In this document: piece after piece, positions 5,942-12,566 of the stretch
How positions within the stretch are numbered: position 1 is the stretch's first letter
How the letters are laid out: every line of letters starts with the position of its first letter
From: a bacterium
GTDB taxonomy: Bacteria; Vulcanimicrobiota; Xenobia; Xenobiales; Xenobiaceae
Assembly: GCA_022839105.1 (NCBI GenBank)
Contig: JALHDH010000100.1
Coordinates: forward strand, 1 to 12,566
Direction: 5' to 3'
Length of the DNA stretch: 12,566 nt
The notes under the pieces: model-generated
What the model saw: only the letters and a program-made list of their open reading frames with translations
Databases searched by the model: none
What the model was told of the DNA's origin: nothing
Program-made: the position numbers and the translations under genes

Positions 5942-6721
5942 ATGTTCAAACGCAGCGACCTTTCCCTGCTCCTCCTGGAGACCCGCCACAACCCGGCCAT
6001 GATCGACCACGAGCGCCGCTGCCTGCTCCGCGCCGGCAAGCTCGAACCCGATCAGATCGTGGTCCACAACCTGCTTGAAGAGCCTTGTGAGCGCTCGATC
6101 CTGCAGGGGCGACACGCCGTGCTGATCGGCGGCACCGGAGACTACTCGGTCGCCCACGATCGCCCCGACTTCTTCAAGCCCCTGGTCGAGCTGACGCAGC
6201 ACCTGCTGAAGATCGGGATGCCCACCCTGGGCCTGTGCTACGGCCACCACCTGATGGGGCACGCCGTAGGCGGTGAGGTCCAGACCCGGCCCGACATGGG
6301 CGAGACCGGGACCTTCGAGATGGAGTTGACCCCAGAGGGTCGCAACGACGCGATCCTGGGGCATCTCCCCGACCGCTTCCTGGCCCAGCAGGGCCACAAC
6401 GACGTGGTCCTGTCGCTGCCCGACGAATTCCTGGTCCTGGCCAGCAGCCAACGCTGTGCCTGTCAGGCACTGCGCCACCTCGACAAGCCCTTCTACGGAT
6501 TGCAGTTCCACCCCGAACTGCACCGCGAGGACCTGATGAAGCGGATGCTGGCCTACGCCGAGAACTACGCCTCGACGCCCGAGAGGCTCCGCGAAATCGA
6601 AGCCATCGTGCGCGAGACCACCATCGACGACGTGATCGAGAGGTTCGTGGACCGGATCGTCTGGCCCTGGGCTCGCAACCAGGACCTCCCCGACCGGCAA
6701 GGCCAGCTTCAGGGAGCCTGA
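5942..6721 (+). CDS. Class I glutamine amidotransferase (GMP-synthase-like)
   Basis: The 259-residue cytoplasmic protein belongs to the class I (triad) glutamine amidotransferase family, which releases ammonia from glutamine for a partner reaction or hydrolyses gamma-glutamyl amides. The opening LLLLETR strand, the VLIGGTGDYSV oxyanion-side loop at 60-70, the nucleophile elbow GLCYGHH at 97-103 (Cys99) and FHPE at 189-192 (His190, Glu192) give the complete triad. There is no synthetase domain, so it is not a full GuaA. It may be a stand-alone GMP-synthase-like amidotransferase or the glutaminase subunit of something not encoded here. The C-terminal 50 residues, rich in charged amino acids, lie beyond the core fold. 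The ATG at 5942 is supported because residues 8-14 are the first core strand, although there is no SD and the promoter predicts a leaderless message. The 3' end overlaps an opposite-strand ORF by 13 bases. Confidence 0.87.
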   Translation: MFKRSDLSLLLLETRHNPAMIDHERRCLLRAGKLEPDQIVVHNLLEEPCERSILQGRHAVLIGGTGDYSVAHDRPDFFKPLVELTQHLLKIGMPTLGLCYGHHLMGHAVGGEVQTRPDMGETGTFEMELTPEGRNDAILGHLPDRFLAQQGHNDVVLSLPDEFLVLASSQRCACQALRHLDKPFYGLQFHPELHREDLMKRMLAYAENYASTPERLREIEAIVRETTIDDVIERFVDRIVWPWARNQDLPDRQGQLQGA

Positions 6722-6918
6722 GGGCCCAAGCCTTCGAGGTCTCCCGGCTCCACCGCCGGGGGGATTTGCCGCAGGTCCGGCCCACCCGGCCTGCCCGGGC
6801 CGGCCTGCGGACCTGGCGCCGGGTCGACCTCCAGGATTCGGGCGATTCGCTGGTTCACGATCTCCCAGAACTCTGCGGGGTCGCTTCCCTGGGGACGCCA
6901 GCCTCGTTCCTGGGGCAT
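6709..6918 (-). CDS. Small hypothetical protein, 69 residues
   Basis: I do not recognise this protein. The reading frame begins with ATG preceded by AGGAGG at 8-base spacing (6932-6927). Residues 1-33 look like ordinary coding sequence with an amphipathic helix (DPAEFWEIVNQRIARILEV), and the rest is Pro/Gly-rich and probably disordered. Codon choice in the first half matches the neighbours. It fills most of what would otherwise be a 320-base gap between the amidotransferase and glgX. It converges on the amidotransferase (13-base overlap) and is divergent from glgX, with 123 bases between the two starts. The long minus-strand frame containing it runs on through glgX as an antisense shadow, so only the part from 6918 is proposed. 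It could still be a chance frame in GC-rich DNA. Confidence 0.5.
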   Translation of the reverse strand: MPQERGWRPQGSDPAEFWEIVNQRIARILEVDPAPGPQAGPGRPGGPDLRQIPPAVEPGDLEGLGPQAP

Positions 6919-7041
6919 GTCCGGAACCTCCTCTGCCGGTTTCCCTCCCGGTCCGGATCCTTCAGATCCTTCCCGACCTCCAGGCAGGCCCGGGGTCCCA
7001 CCTGGGCAGGCCCTGACGGGTCGGCTGCGAAAAGGCCGCTC

Positions 7042-9177
7042 ATGCTTGTTCCCTCCTCCGTCTGGCCCGGGTCGGACTCTCCCCTGGGGGCCACCTGGGA
7101 TGGTCACGGCGTGAACTTCGCCGTCTACTCCGAAAACGCCACCCGGGTCGAATTGTGCCTCTTCGACGACCAGGGCCGCAAGGAGGTCCATCGGGTCGAG
7201 GTCCGCTGGAACACCGAGGGGGTCTGGCACTGCTACCTGCCCGAGGCCCGCCCCGGGCTGGTCTACGGATTCCGCGTCCATGGCCCCTACGAACCGGCCC
7301 GCGGGCACCGCTTCAACCCCCACAAGCTCCTGCTGGACCCCTACGCCCGGGACCTGGTCGGCGCGATCCACTGGACGGACGCCCTGTACGGTCACCGCGT
7401 CGGCGCCAGGGGTCCCGAGACCATGGATACCCGGGACAGCGCTCGCCACGTCCCCAAGGCACGCGTGGTCGATCCCGCCTTCGACTGGCGCCAGGACCGC
7501 CCGCTGCGGATTCCCCTGAAGGACTCGGTCCTGTACGAGTTGCACGTCCGGGGCTTCACCATGCGCCATCCCGAGATTCCTCCGGCCTTGAGGGGAACCT
7601 ACGCAGGCCTGGCCACCCCGCCTGCGATCGAGCACTTCAAGAGGCTGGGCGTGACCGCCCTGGAGCTTCTGCCGATCCACGGTTTCCTGGACGAGCCCCG
7701 CCTGGTCAAGCTGGGCCTGACCAACTACTGGGGCTACAACAGCCTGGCCTTCTTCGCCCCCGAACCGCGCTACGCGTCCACGGACAACCCGGTTCGCGAG
7801 TTCCAGACCATGGTGGCCGACCTGCACGATGCCGGCCTGGAGGTCCTCCTGGACGTGGTCTACAACCACACCGCCGAGCAGGGACCGGACGGCCCGACCT
7901 TGAGCTTCCGGGGCCTGGACAACACCACCTGGTACCGGGTCGACCCCTCCAACCCCGCCCGCTACCTGGACTTCACCGGTTGCGGGAACAGCCTGGACAC
8001 CCGCCATCCGCGAGTCCTGCAGATGATCGCCGACAGCCTGCGCTACTGGGTCGAAGAGATGCACGTCGACGGCTTCCGCTTCGACCTGGCCTCGACCCTG
8101 GCCCGGGAAGGCCACGACCACTCCTATGATCCGGGAGCCGGCCTGCTGGACATCCTGCGTCAGGACCCCGTGCTCTCCCGCGTCAAGTTGATCTCCGAGC
8201 CCTGGGACGTGGGCCACGGAGGCTACCAGGTCGGGGGATTCCCCCGAGGCTGGAGTGAGTGGAACGGCGCCTATCGCGACGTGGTGCGCCGGTTCTGGAG
8301 GGGGGACTCGGGGGTCCTGGGACAGATGGCCTTCAAGGTCAGCGGCTCGAGCGACCTGTACTGGAACCGAAGCCCTCAGGCCAGCATCAACTTCGTCACC
8401 GCCCACGACGGGTTCACCCTGGCGGATCTGGTCAGTCACGAGTCCAAGCACAACCTGGCCAACATGGAGGAGAACCGGGACGGCACCAACGACAACCTGA
8501 GCTGGAACTGCGGCGCCGAGGGGATCACCGCGGACCCCGAGATCCTCACCCTGCGCTCCCGACAGCAGCGCAACTTCCTGCTGACCTTGTTCCTGTCCCA
8601 GGGCGTCCCCATGCTGGTGGCGGGCGACGAGATGGGGCGCACCCAGTCCGGGAACAACAACGCCTACTGCCAGGACAACGAAATCTCGTGGGTGGACTGG
8701 AACCTTTCGGCCGAGCGCAGGAAGCTGTTGGACTTCACCCGCCAGGTGATCGCCCTGCGCCGGACCCACCCCTCCTTCCGCCGCACCAGCTTCTTCCGAG
8801 GCCGCTTCCTGGAGAGCGCCCGCCCGCTGAAGGATGTCCTGTGGCTCTCCGAGCAGGGTCGCGAGATGAGCGAGGCGGACTGGAACAACCCCGAAGGCCA
8901 TTGCCTGGGAATGTACCTCGCGGGAGACTGCCTGGAGGGAACCGACCAGCAGGGGCGCCCCATCCTGGACAGCTCCTTCCTGCTCTTGATGAACAGCGGT
9001 CCGACTCCGGTGGAGTTCCGCCTTCCCCAGATCCACGGCTGGGCCGAATGGAGCCTGCTGCTGGACACGGCCGGTCGCTCCGCTCCGAGTTGGAGCGATC
9101 GACAGGTCCTGTCGCTTCCCCGGAACTCTGCAGCGCTCCTGATGGAGGTTCCCCGCGAGGAGGGCCTGGGGCGCTGA
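7042..9177 (+). CDS. glgX: Glycogen debranching enzyme GlgX (GH13)
   Basis: GlgX hydrolyses alpha-1,6 branch points of phosphorylase-trimmed glycogen in the cytoplasm. The 711-residue protein has an N-terminal CBM48-type domain (PLGATWDGHGVNFAVYS near 13-29, VELCLFD, and RPGLVYGFRVHGPYEPARG further on) and the (beta/alpha)8 GH13 domain. The four conserved regions are present: DVVYNH at 271-276, DGFRFDLA with nucleophile Asp348, SEPWD with acid/base Glu386, and TAHDGF with Asp456. GRTQSGNNNAYCQDNEISWVDW, typical of GlgX and isoamylase, follows, and a C-terminal beta domain completes the protein. All catalytic residues are present. The ATG at 7042 is chosen because the family N-terminus starts about ten residues before PLGA. 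AAAAGG lies about 7 bases upstream. The frame stays open upstream to 6766 but that part has no family similarity. It ends 46 bases before a convergent gene. No other glycogen gene is in the window. Confidence 0.96.
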   Translation: MLVPSSVWPGSDSPLGATWDGHGVNFAVYSENATRVELCLFDDQGRKEVHRVEVRWNTEGVWHCYLPEARPGLVYGFRVHGPYEPARGHRFNPHKLLLDPYARDLVGAIHWTDALYGHRVGARGPETMDTRDSARHVPKARVVDPAFDWRQDRPLRIPLKDSVLYELHVRGFTMRHPEIPPALRGTYAGLATPPAIEHFKRLGVTALELLPIHGFLDEPRLVKLGLTNYWGYNSLAFFAPEPRYASTDNPVREFQTMVADLHDAGLEVLLDVVYNHTAEQGPDGPTLSFRGLDNTTWYRVDPSNPARYLDFTGCGNSLDTRHPRVLQMIADSLRYWVEEMHVDGFRFDLASTLAREGHDHSYDPGAGLLDILRQDPVLSRVKLISEPWDVGHGGYQVGGFPRGWSEWNGAYRDVVRRFWRGDSGVLGQMAFKVSGSSDLYWNRSPQASINFVTAHDGFTLADLVSHESKHNLANMEENRDGTNDNLSWNCGAEGITADPEILTLRSRQQRNFLLTLFLSQGVPMLVAGDEMGRTQSGNNNAYCQDNEISWVDWNLSAERRKLLDFTRQVIALRRTHPSFRRTSFFRGRFLESARPLKDVLWLSEQGREMSEADWNNPEGHCLGMYLAGDCLEGTDQQGRPILDSSFLLLMNSGPTPVEFRLPQIHGWAEWSLLLDTAGRSAPSWSDRQVLSLPRNSAALLMEVPREEGLGR

Positions 9178-9223
9178 GCCGCCTTGCGCCCTGCCCTGCG
9201 CCCCGGGAGGCCCTGGGTCCTCC

Positions 9224-9679
9224 TCAGCGCTTCTGCGAATGGTCCACGCCGCAGTCGGGATTCCAGGTTCGGCGGACGACCGTCTCTCCGGTCCCGGAGC
9301 AGAAGAAGCAGGTGCGCTGGGCTGTCCCCTCACACATGCCGCAGACCAGTCGCCCCGTGCCCTGGCAGTGCTCGCACACCTGCTCGGAGCGTCCCTCTCC
9401 GCCGCACGAGGGGCAGACCTCCCCCCCACGCTCGCCGCTGCCCCTGCAGCCCTGGCAGCGGACCACCACGACCGCGCTGCCGCCGCACATCCCGCAGGCG
9501 CGGGTTCCATCCGAACACGACTGGCACGCCTGATAGCCGGTTCCGGCGCAGACACGGCAGGTCCCCGTCTCCTCCTCCCAGCAGGCCAGGGCCGGGGTGC
9601 CCGCCAGCACGCCGAACAAGGCCAGCAAGGCCAGGGCCGCCTTCAACAGAGGTCTGGTCCGCGAAATCCTGGGGTTCAT
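9224..9679 (-). CDS. Exported cysteine-rich protein with DnaJ-type zinc-finger repeats
   Basis: The product is a 151-residue protein. Residues 1-32 form a Sec-type signal (basic start, hydrophobic LLKAALALLALFGVLAG, then TPALA before Cys33). Cys33 directly after the cleavage region also allows lipidation, though the lipobox (ALAC) is imperfect. The mature part is almost entirely CxxC motifs, many in the CxxCxGxG form of the DnaJ central zinc-binding domain: pairs at 41/44, 52/55, 62/65, 75/78, 89/92, 102/105, 113/116 and 124/127, with a last Cys at 143. No J domain and no DnaJ C-terminal domains are present. The function is unknown; a metal-binding or disulphide-related role outside the cytoplasm is inference. 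The ATG at 9679 has a strong SD (AGGAGGA, 4-5 bases upstream). It is divergent from the M3 peptidase (181 bases apart) and convergent with glgX. Confidence 0.85.
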   Translation of the reverse strand: MNPRISRTRPLLKAALALLALFGVLAGTPALACWEEETGTCRVCAGTGYQACQSCSDGTRACGMCGGSAVVVVRCQGCRGSGERGGEVCPSCGGEGRSEQVCEHCQGTGRLVCGMCEGTAQRTCFFCSGTGETVVRRTWNPDCGVDHSQKR

Positions 9680-9860
9680 TTCGTCCTCCTCAAGACCGGC
9701 CTGGATCCGTTTCCCGCGTCTGCCTTCCGGCCGGCTGCCCTCCCATGTCGCGTTCGGGAGTTCCTTATTCCAGGTCCTGAAGGGAGCCCGGAAGAGGCGC
9801 CCGGGCCCGGGATGCCGGCATTCTTGGAGGAATCCTCCGGCTCGGGCCTAAGAGAACCCT

Positions 9861-12134
9861 ATGAGACGACGCACCTTCCTGGGCGCCGCCGGCGCCGCCA
9901 TCTTCCTCACATCCCTGGGTCTGCCCGCTTGGGGGCGGGCTGGCTCCAACGTCCTCCTGGCTCCGTGGGAGGGTCCTCATGGCGGGATTCCCCCGCTGGA
10001 CAAGGTCCGCCCGGAGCTCTTCGGGCCCGCCTTTGAAGAGGCCATCAAGGCCTATCGGCGCGAGATCGCCGCCATCGCCGAGAACCCTGAACCCGCCACC
10101 TTCGCCAACACGCTGGAGGCCCTGGAGAACTCGGGTCGCCCCCTGAACCAGGCCCGCCGGCTCTTCAGCCTCTTCGTGTCCTCCATGAGCAGCCCCGGGA
10201 TCCAGGCCGTGGAGAGGGAGTGGTCGCCGAAATTCGCGGCCCTGCGCGACGAGGTGGTCCTCAACCCCCGGCTCTTCCAGCGGATCCAGAAGGTCTACGA
10301 GTCCTCCAAGGGTCTCGACTTCGAGCAGAAGAGGCTGGCCTGGTGGTACCACACCGACTTCGTGCGCTCCGGAGCGGCCCTGGACCCGGCCAGCAAGAAG
10401 AAGCTCTCGGCCTACAACCAGAGGCTGGCCGAGCTCTTCACCCTGTTCGGCCAGAACCTGCTGGCCGACGAAGAGAACCAGAGCGTCACCTTGTCCCGCC
10501 CCGAGGAACTGGCCGGCCTGCCCGCCTCGATGGTGAACCCTGACGGGCCCACGGTGATCCGCAACACCCGTTCCTCGGCCGAGCCCTTCCTGACCTTCGC
10601 CGAGCGACGCGACCTGCGCGAGAAGGTCTGGCGCATGTGGGTTTCGCGAGGCGAGAAGACCAACCACCCCATCGCCGGGGAGATCCTGGCCTTGAGGGCC
10701 CGACGCGCGCGCCTGCTGGGCTACCCCACCCACGCCCACTGGCGGGTGGAGGACTCGATGGCCGGGACTCCCGAGCGGGCCATGGAGCTCCTCGAGAAGG
10801 TCTGGAAGCCCGCCGTGGCCCGGGTCCACCAGGAAGTCGCCGACATGGAGGCCCTGGCCGGACACCCCATCGAGCCCTGGGACTACCGGTTCTATGCCGA
10901 GAAGGTCCGCAAGGCGCGCTACGATCTGGCCGAGGCCGAGATCAAGCCCTACCTGCAGATGGACAAGATCCGCGACGGGATGTTCTGGATGGCCGGCCAG
11001 CTCTATGGCCTGGAGTTCAAGCCCACCTCGGGGGTTCCGGTCTACCACCCCGATGTCGAGGTCTTCCGGGTCACCGGTCCGCAGGGCCGGCATGTCGGCT
11101 ACTTCTACTTCGATCCCTTCGCCCGCGAGGGCAAGAGATCGGGGGCCTGGATGAGCCAGTACCGCATGCAGGAGAAGTTCTCGGGCGAGATCCCCCCGAT
11201 CGTCTCCAACAACTGCAACAACCTCAAGAGCCAGCCCGGCCAGCCGGTCCTGCTGTCCTGGGACGACGCCGAGACGATGTTCCACGAGTTCGGTCACGCC
11301 CTGCACGGCCTGTGCTCGGACGTCAACTACCCCACCCTGGCCGGAACCAGCGTGGCCCGCGACTTCGTGGAACTGCCCTCGCAGATCCACGAGCACTGGC
11401 TGGGCACCCCGGAGATCCTCAACCGCTTTGCCCTGCATCACGAGACCGGTGATCCCATGCCCGCCGAGCTGGTCGAGCGGATCCGCAAGGCCTCGACCTT
11501 CAACCAGGGCTTCTCGACGGTGGAGTATCTGGCCTCGGCCATCGTGGACATGCGTCTCCACCTGGAGGGGGATCGCCAGATCGACACCCGCGAGTACGAA
11601 CCGAGGATCCTCGCCGAGATCGGCATGCCACCCCAGATCGTGATGCGCCATCGCCTGCCCCAGTTCGGGCACCTCTTCCACAGCGACAGCTACTCGGCCG
11701 GCTACTACAGCTACCTGTGGGCGGAGGTCCTGGACCAGGACGCCTGGCGTCCTGGACCAGGACGCCTGGCGCGCCTTCAAGGAGGCCGGAGGCCCTCTCG
11801 ACAAGCAGGTCGCCGAGCGCTTCCGCAAGCACGTCCTGTCGGCAGGCAACACCCTGGACCCGGCCCAGGCCTACCGGAACTTCCGCGGCCGCGATCCCGA
11901 GATCGGCCCGCTCCTGGAAGCCCGGGGCTTCCCGACCCAGGGCTAGGGATCGGGACCGGCTCCCGAGAGGGCCCCCTTCCGGCCTCGGGGGGGGACCTCT
12001 CACGTCCCTGGGCAGGGGGGTGGCGCGAGAGGAACACGCCGGCTCAGGCCGCTTGGCGCCGCCCGGGTCAGTTCATGCCTGCCCGGCCAACCGGCTCTCC
12101 GCAATCCTTCGCAGGAAGTTCCCGGAAAACGTGA
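9861..12134 (+). CDS. M3 family zinc metallopeptidase (Dcp/oligopeptidase A-like), frameshifted C-terminus
   Basis: M3 peptidases cleave short peptides. The start MRRRTFLGAAGAA is a Tat-type signal (RRxFL) with cleavage near residue 25-28, so the enzyme would be exported. The helical N-terminal half leads to the catalytic motif FHEFGHALH: zinc ligands His475 and His479, catalytic Glu476, third ligand Glu504 in FVELPSQ. The His/Tyr cluster (HSDSYSAGYYSY) that binds substrate is at 607-618. From residue 630 onward the frame is wrong: a perfect 22-bp tandem duplication shifts it by one base. The reading frame then runs through 128 residues of Pro/Gly/Arg-rich sequence to 12134, past the native stop at 11944-11946. 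Removing one copy restores a normal 687-residue protein. Translated as it stands, the protein keeps all active-site residues but lacks the last 57 or so native residues. It may be an inactive allele, a recent mutation, or an assembly error. The SD is weak (AAGAG). Confidence 0.88.
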   Translation: MRRRTFLGAAGAAIFLTSLGLPAWGRAGSNVLLAPWEGPHGGIPPLDKVRPELFGPAFEEAIKAYRREIAAIAENPEPATFANTLEALENSGRPLNQARRLFSLFVSSMSSPGIQAVEREWSPKFAALRDEVVLNPRLFQRIQKVYESSKGLDFEQKRLAWWYHTDFVRSGAALDPASKKKLSAYNQRLAELFTLFGQNLLADEENQSVTLSRPEELAGLPASMVNPDGPTVIRNTRSSAEPFLTFAERRDLREKVWRMWVSRGEKTNHPIAGEILALRARRARLLGYPTHAHWRVEDSMAGTPERAMELLEKVWKPAVARVHQEVADMEALAGHPIEPWDYRFYAEKVRKARYDLAEAEIKPYLQMDKIRDGMFWMAGQLYGLEFKPTSGVPVYHPDVEVFRVTGPQGRHVGYFYFDPFAREGKRSGAWMSQYRMQEKFSGEIPPIVSNNCNNLKSQPGQPVLLSWDDAETMFHEFGHALHGLCSDVNYPTLAGTSVARDFVELPSQIHEHWLGTPEILNRFALHHETGDPMPAELVERIRKASTFNQGFSTVEYLASAIVDMRLHLEGDRQIDTREYEPRILAEIGMPPQIVMRHRLPQFGHLFHSDSYSAGYYSYLWAEVLDQDAWRPGPGRLARLQGGRRPSRQAGRRALPQARPVGRQHPGPGPGLPELPRPRSRDRPAPGSPGLPDPGLGIGTGSREGPLPASGGDLSRPWAGGWRERNTPAQAAWRRPGQFMPARPTGSPQSFAGSSRKT
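11727..11771 (+). repeat. Perfect 22-bp tandem duplication inside the M3 peptidase gene
   Basis: Two identical 22-bp copies (11728-11749 and 11750-11771, with the base before each also matching) encode LDQDAW twice in different frames. Each copy holds the 15-base odd palindrome GTCCTGGACCAGGAC. Such a structure favours slippage during replication, and can also favour sequencing or assembly error. Confidence 0.95.
11749..11946 (+). pseudogene. Displaced native C-terminus of the M3 peptidase
   Basis: Read from 11749, one base out of frame with the main ORF, the sequence gives VLDQDAWRAFKEAGG, then RFRKHVLSAGNT, PAQAYRNFRGRDPEIG and LLEARGFPTQG before TAG. This is the normal end of M3 peptidases, with its conserved VLSAGNT and FRGRDP motifs. 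It has 65 codons plus the stop. It carries no start site of its own and is best read as the severed end of the preceding gene. Confidence 0.88.
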
Positions 12135-12511
12135 CGGATTCGACGGAGGCGCCGGCAGAGTTCGTTGTTGACCGTCTTCTTGGCGACCGCGCTGACCCGG
12201 CGAGCCTTCCAGTCTTCAAGCAGCTTCTCGCCCAGGTCGAGGCCCGACAACTCCTCAGGCCACAGACGTCCGTGACGCTCGTCGTCCTTCCATGATCGGT
12301 TCTGGGCCCTGGACTCTCGAAGGTGTGCGGCGATCGCCTCCGCCACGGACGGGTCGGTGCTACGACGCAGGGCGGGCAGCTTGCGCCCCGTCAGGGCGTC
12401 GGCCTTCCGCATCTGGTAGAGCCTGAATCCGCCGCCGAAATAGTCTGAGGCGAGCTCGAATCCTCTACGCACTGGGCTCTGGGCTTTGGACTGTGGCCTC
12501 GATTCGTTCAC
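12068..12511 (-). CDS. Unrecognised basic protein, possibly extending past the window
   Basis: I do not recognise this protein. From the GTG at 12511 it has 147 residues. The frame stays open to the window edge at 12566, so the true start could lie outside. An internal ATG at 12412 (residue 34) is an alternative. It is rich in Arg and Lys and mostly helical in appearance. Notable stretches are FELASDYFGGGFRLYQMRKAD at 18-38, HLRESRAQNRSWKDDERHG in the middle, and DWKARRVSAVAKKTVNNELC near the C-terminus followed by RRLRRIRHVFREL. The last part resembles the core-binding helices of tyrosine recombinases (KTVNNEL...LRR...F), but no catalytic domain follows, so at most it is a fragment, and the likeness may be chance. 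The first 20 residues look low in complexity. It converges on the M3 peptidase; 121 bases separate it from that gene's native stop. Confidence 0.55.
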   Translation of the reverse strand: MNESRPQSKAQSPVRRGFELASDYFGGGFRLYQMRKADALTGRKLPALRRSTDPSVAEAIAAHLRESRAQNRSWKDDERHGRLWPEELSGLDLGEKLLEDWKARRVSAVAKKTVNNELCRRLRRIRHVFRELPAKDCGEPVGRAGMN

Positions 12512-12523
12512 CCAACGGGTGAA
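12507..12523. repeat. 17-base inverted repeat near the right edge
   Basis: TTCACCCAACGGGTGAA has perfect 7-base arms around AAC. It covers the GTG start candidate of the minus-strand ORF, which adds doubt to that start. It could be a hairpin or a protein-binding dyad. Confidence 0.45.
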
Positions 12524-12566
12524 GCGAAGCCGGTGAGGCGTGGGTGGCGGTCGTTGCCGGCTTCTC

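Noticed and set aside
5706..5942. N-terminal extension of the FHA protein up to 5942
   Set aside because: It would translate the 8-bp tandem repeat (WKAGRLEG pattern) and a promoter region. The zinc ribbon fits a start at 5705.
6919..9555. Long minus-strand open frame across glgX, upstream of the 69-codon ORF
   Set aside because: The part from 6919 onward is antisense to GlgX and has no family similarity. Only the SD-preceded segment 6918-6709 was kept.
9765..11852. A 695-codon minus-strand frame opposite the M3 peptidase
   Set aside because: It is antisense to a gene with complete active-site motifs and has the composition of a shadow frame.
11962..11989. CCCGAG/CTCGGG stem after the native M3 stop as a terminator
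   Set aside because: The loop is 16 bases and no T-tract follows on either strand. A run of eight G follows instead.
11750..12134. The out-of-frame tail of the M3 peptidase as a real new domain
   Set aside because: It is Pro/Gly/Arg-rich, typical of off-frame GC-rich sequence, and the normal family C-terminus is present one base out of frame in the same DNA.

Overview
This is a GC-rich stretch from a bacterial chromosome. It is densely coded, codons mostly end in G or C, Shine-Dalgarno (SD) sequences of the AGGAGG type are frequent, and non-coding gaps are short. A Tat-type signal on a peptidase, a large ATP-grasp PPDK, a dimeric (alpha2) glycyl-tRNA synthetase and a GlgX debranching enzyme fit a GC-rich, probably Gram-negative lineage. 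Nothing here names the phylum. No tRNA, rRNA, CRISPR array, IS element or phage module is visible.

Left part (1-5705), all on the minus strand. Reading in the direction of transcription: a zinc-ribbon/FHA protein (5705-5049) overlaps an AMP-forming long-chain acyl-CoA synthetase (5056-3215) by 8 bases. Next comes a good extended -10 promoter (3146-3154) driving a 99-residue protein that looks like a free-standing subtilisin-propeptide (inhibitor I9) domain (3103-2804). Glycyl-tRNA synthetase follows 46 bases later (2757-1420). After a 228-base gap with several hairpins comes the N-terminal 397 codons of pyruvate, phosphate dikinase, cut by the window edge.

Middle (5706-9177). A 236-base divergent region holds five perfect copies of an 8-bp repeat, a 6-bp-arm dyad and an extended -10 (5930-5935) placed so close to the next ATG that the transcript is probably leaderless. 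It drives a class I glutamine amidotransferase (5942-6721). A 69-codon ORF with a good SD lies on the opposite strand (6918-6709), overlapping the amidotransferase tail by 13 bases. It is divergent from glgX (7042-9177), which encodes a complete GH13 glycogen debranching enzyme.

Right part (9178-12566). An exported protein made of eight CxxC zinc-finger-like motifs of the DnaJ type, without a J domain, lies on the minus strand (9679-9224). It is divergent from a Tat-signal M3 family zinc metallopeptidase (9861 onward). The peptidase contains a perfect 22-bp tandem duplication that shifts the frame 58 codons before the native stop, so the native C-terminus lies in another frame. The window ends in an unrecognised basic protein on the minus strand, open at the right edge.

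The metabolic genes (PPDK, GlgX, acyl-CoA synthetase) concern central carbon, glycogen and lipid activation, but they are not one operon. I see no clear multi-gene novel system. The most unusual points are the peptidase duplication, a ten-C homopolymer inside the FHA gene, the leaderless amidotransferase promoter with its repeats, the stand-alone I9-like protein ahead of glyS, and the exported CxxC-repeat protein.
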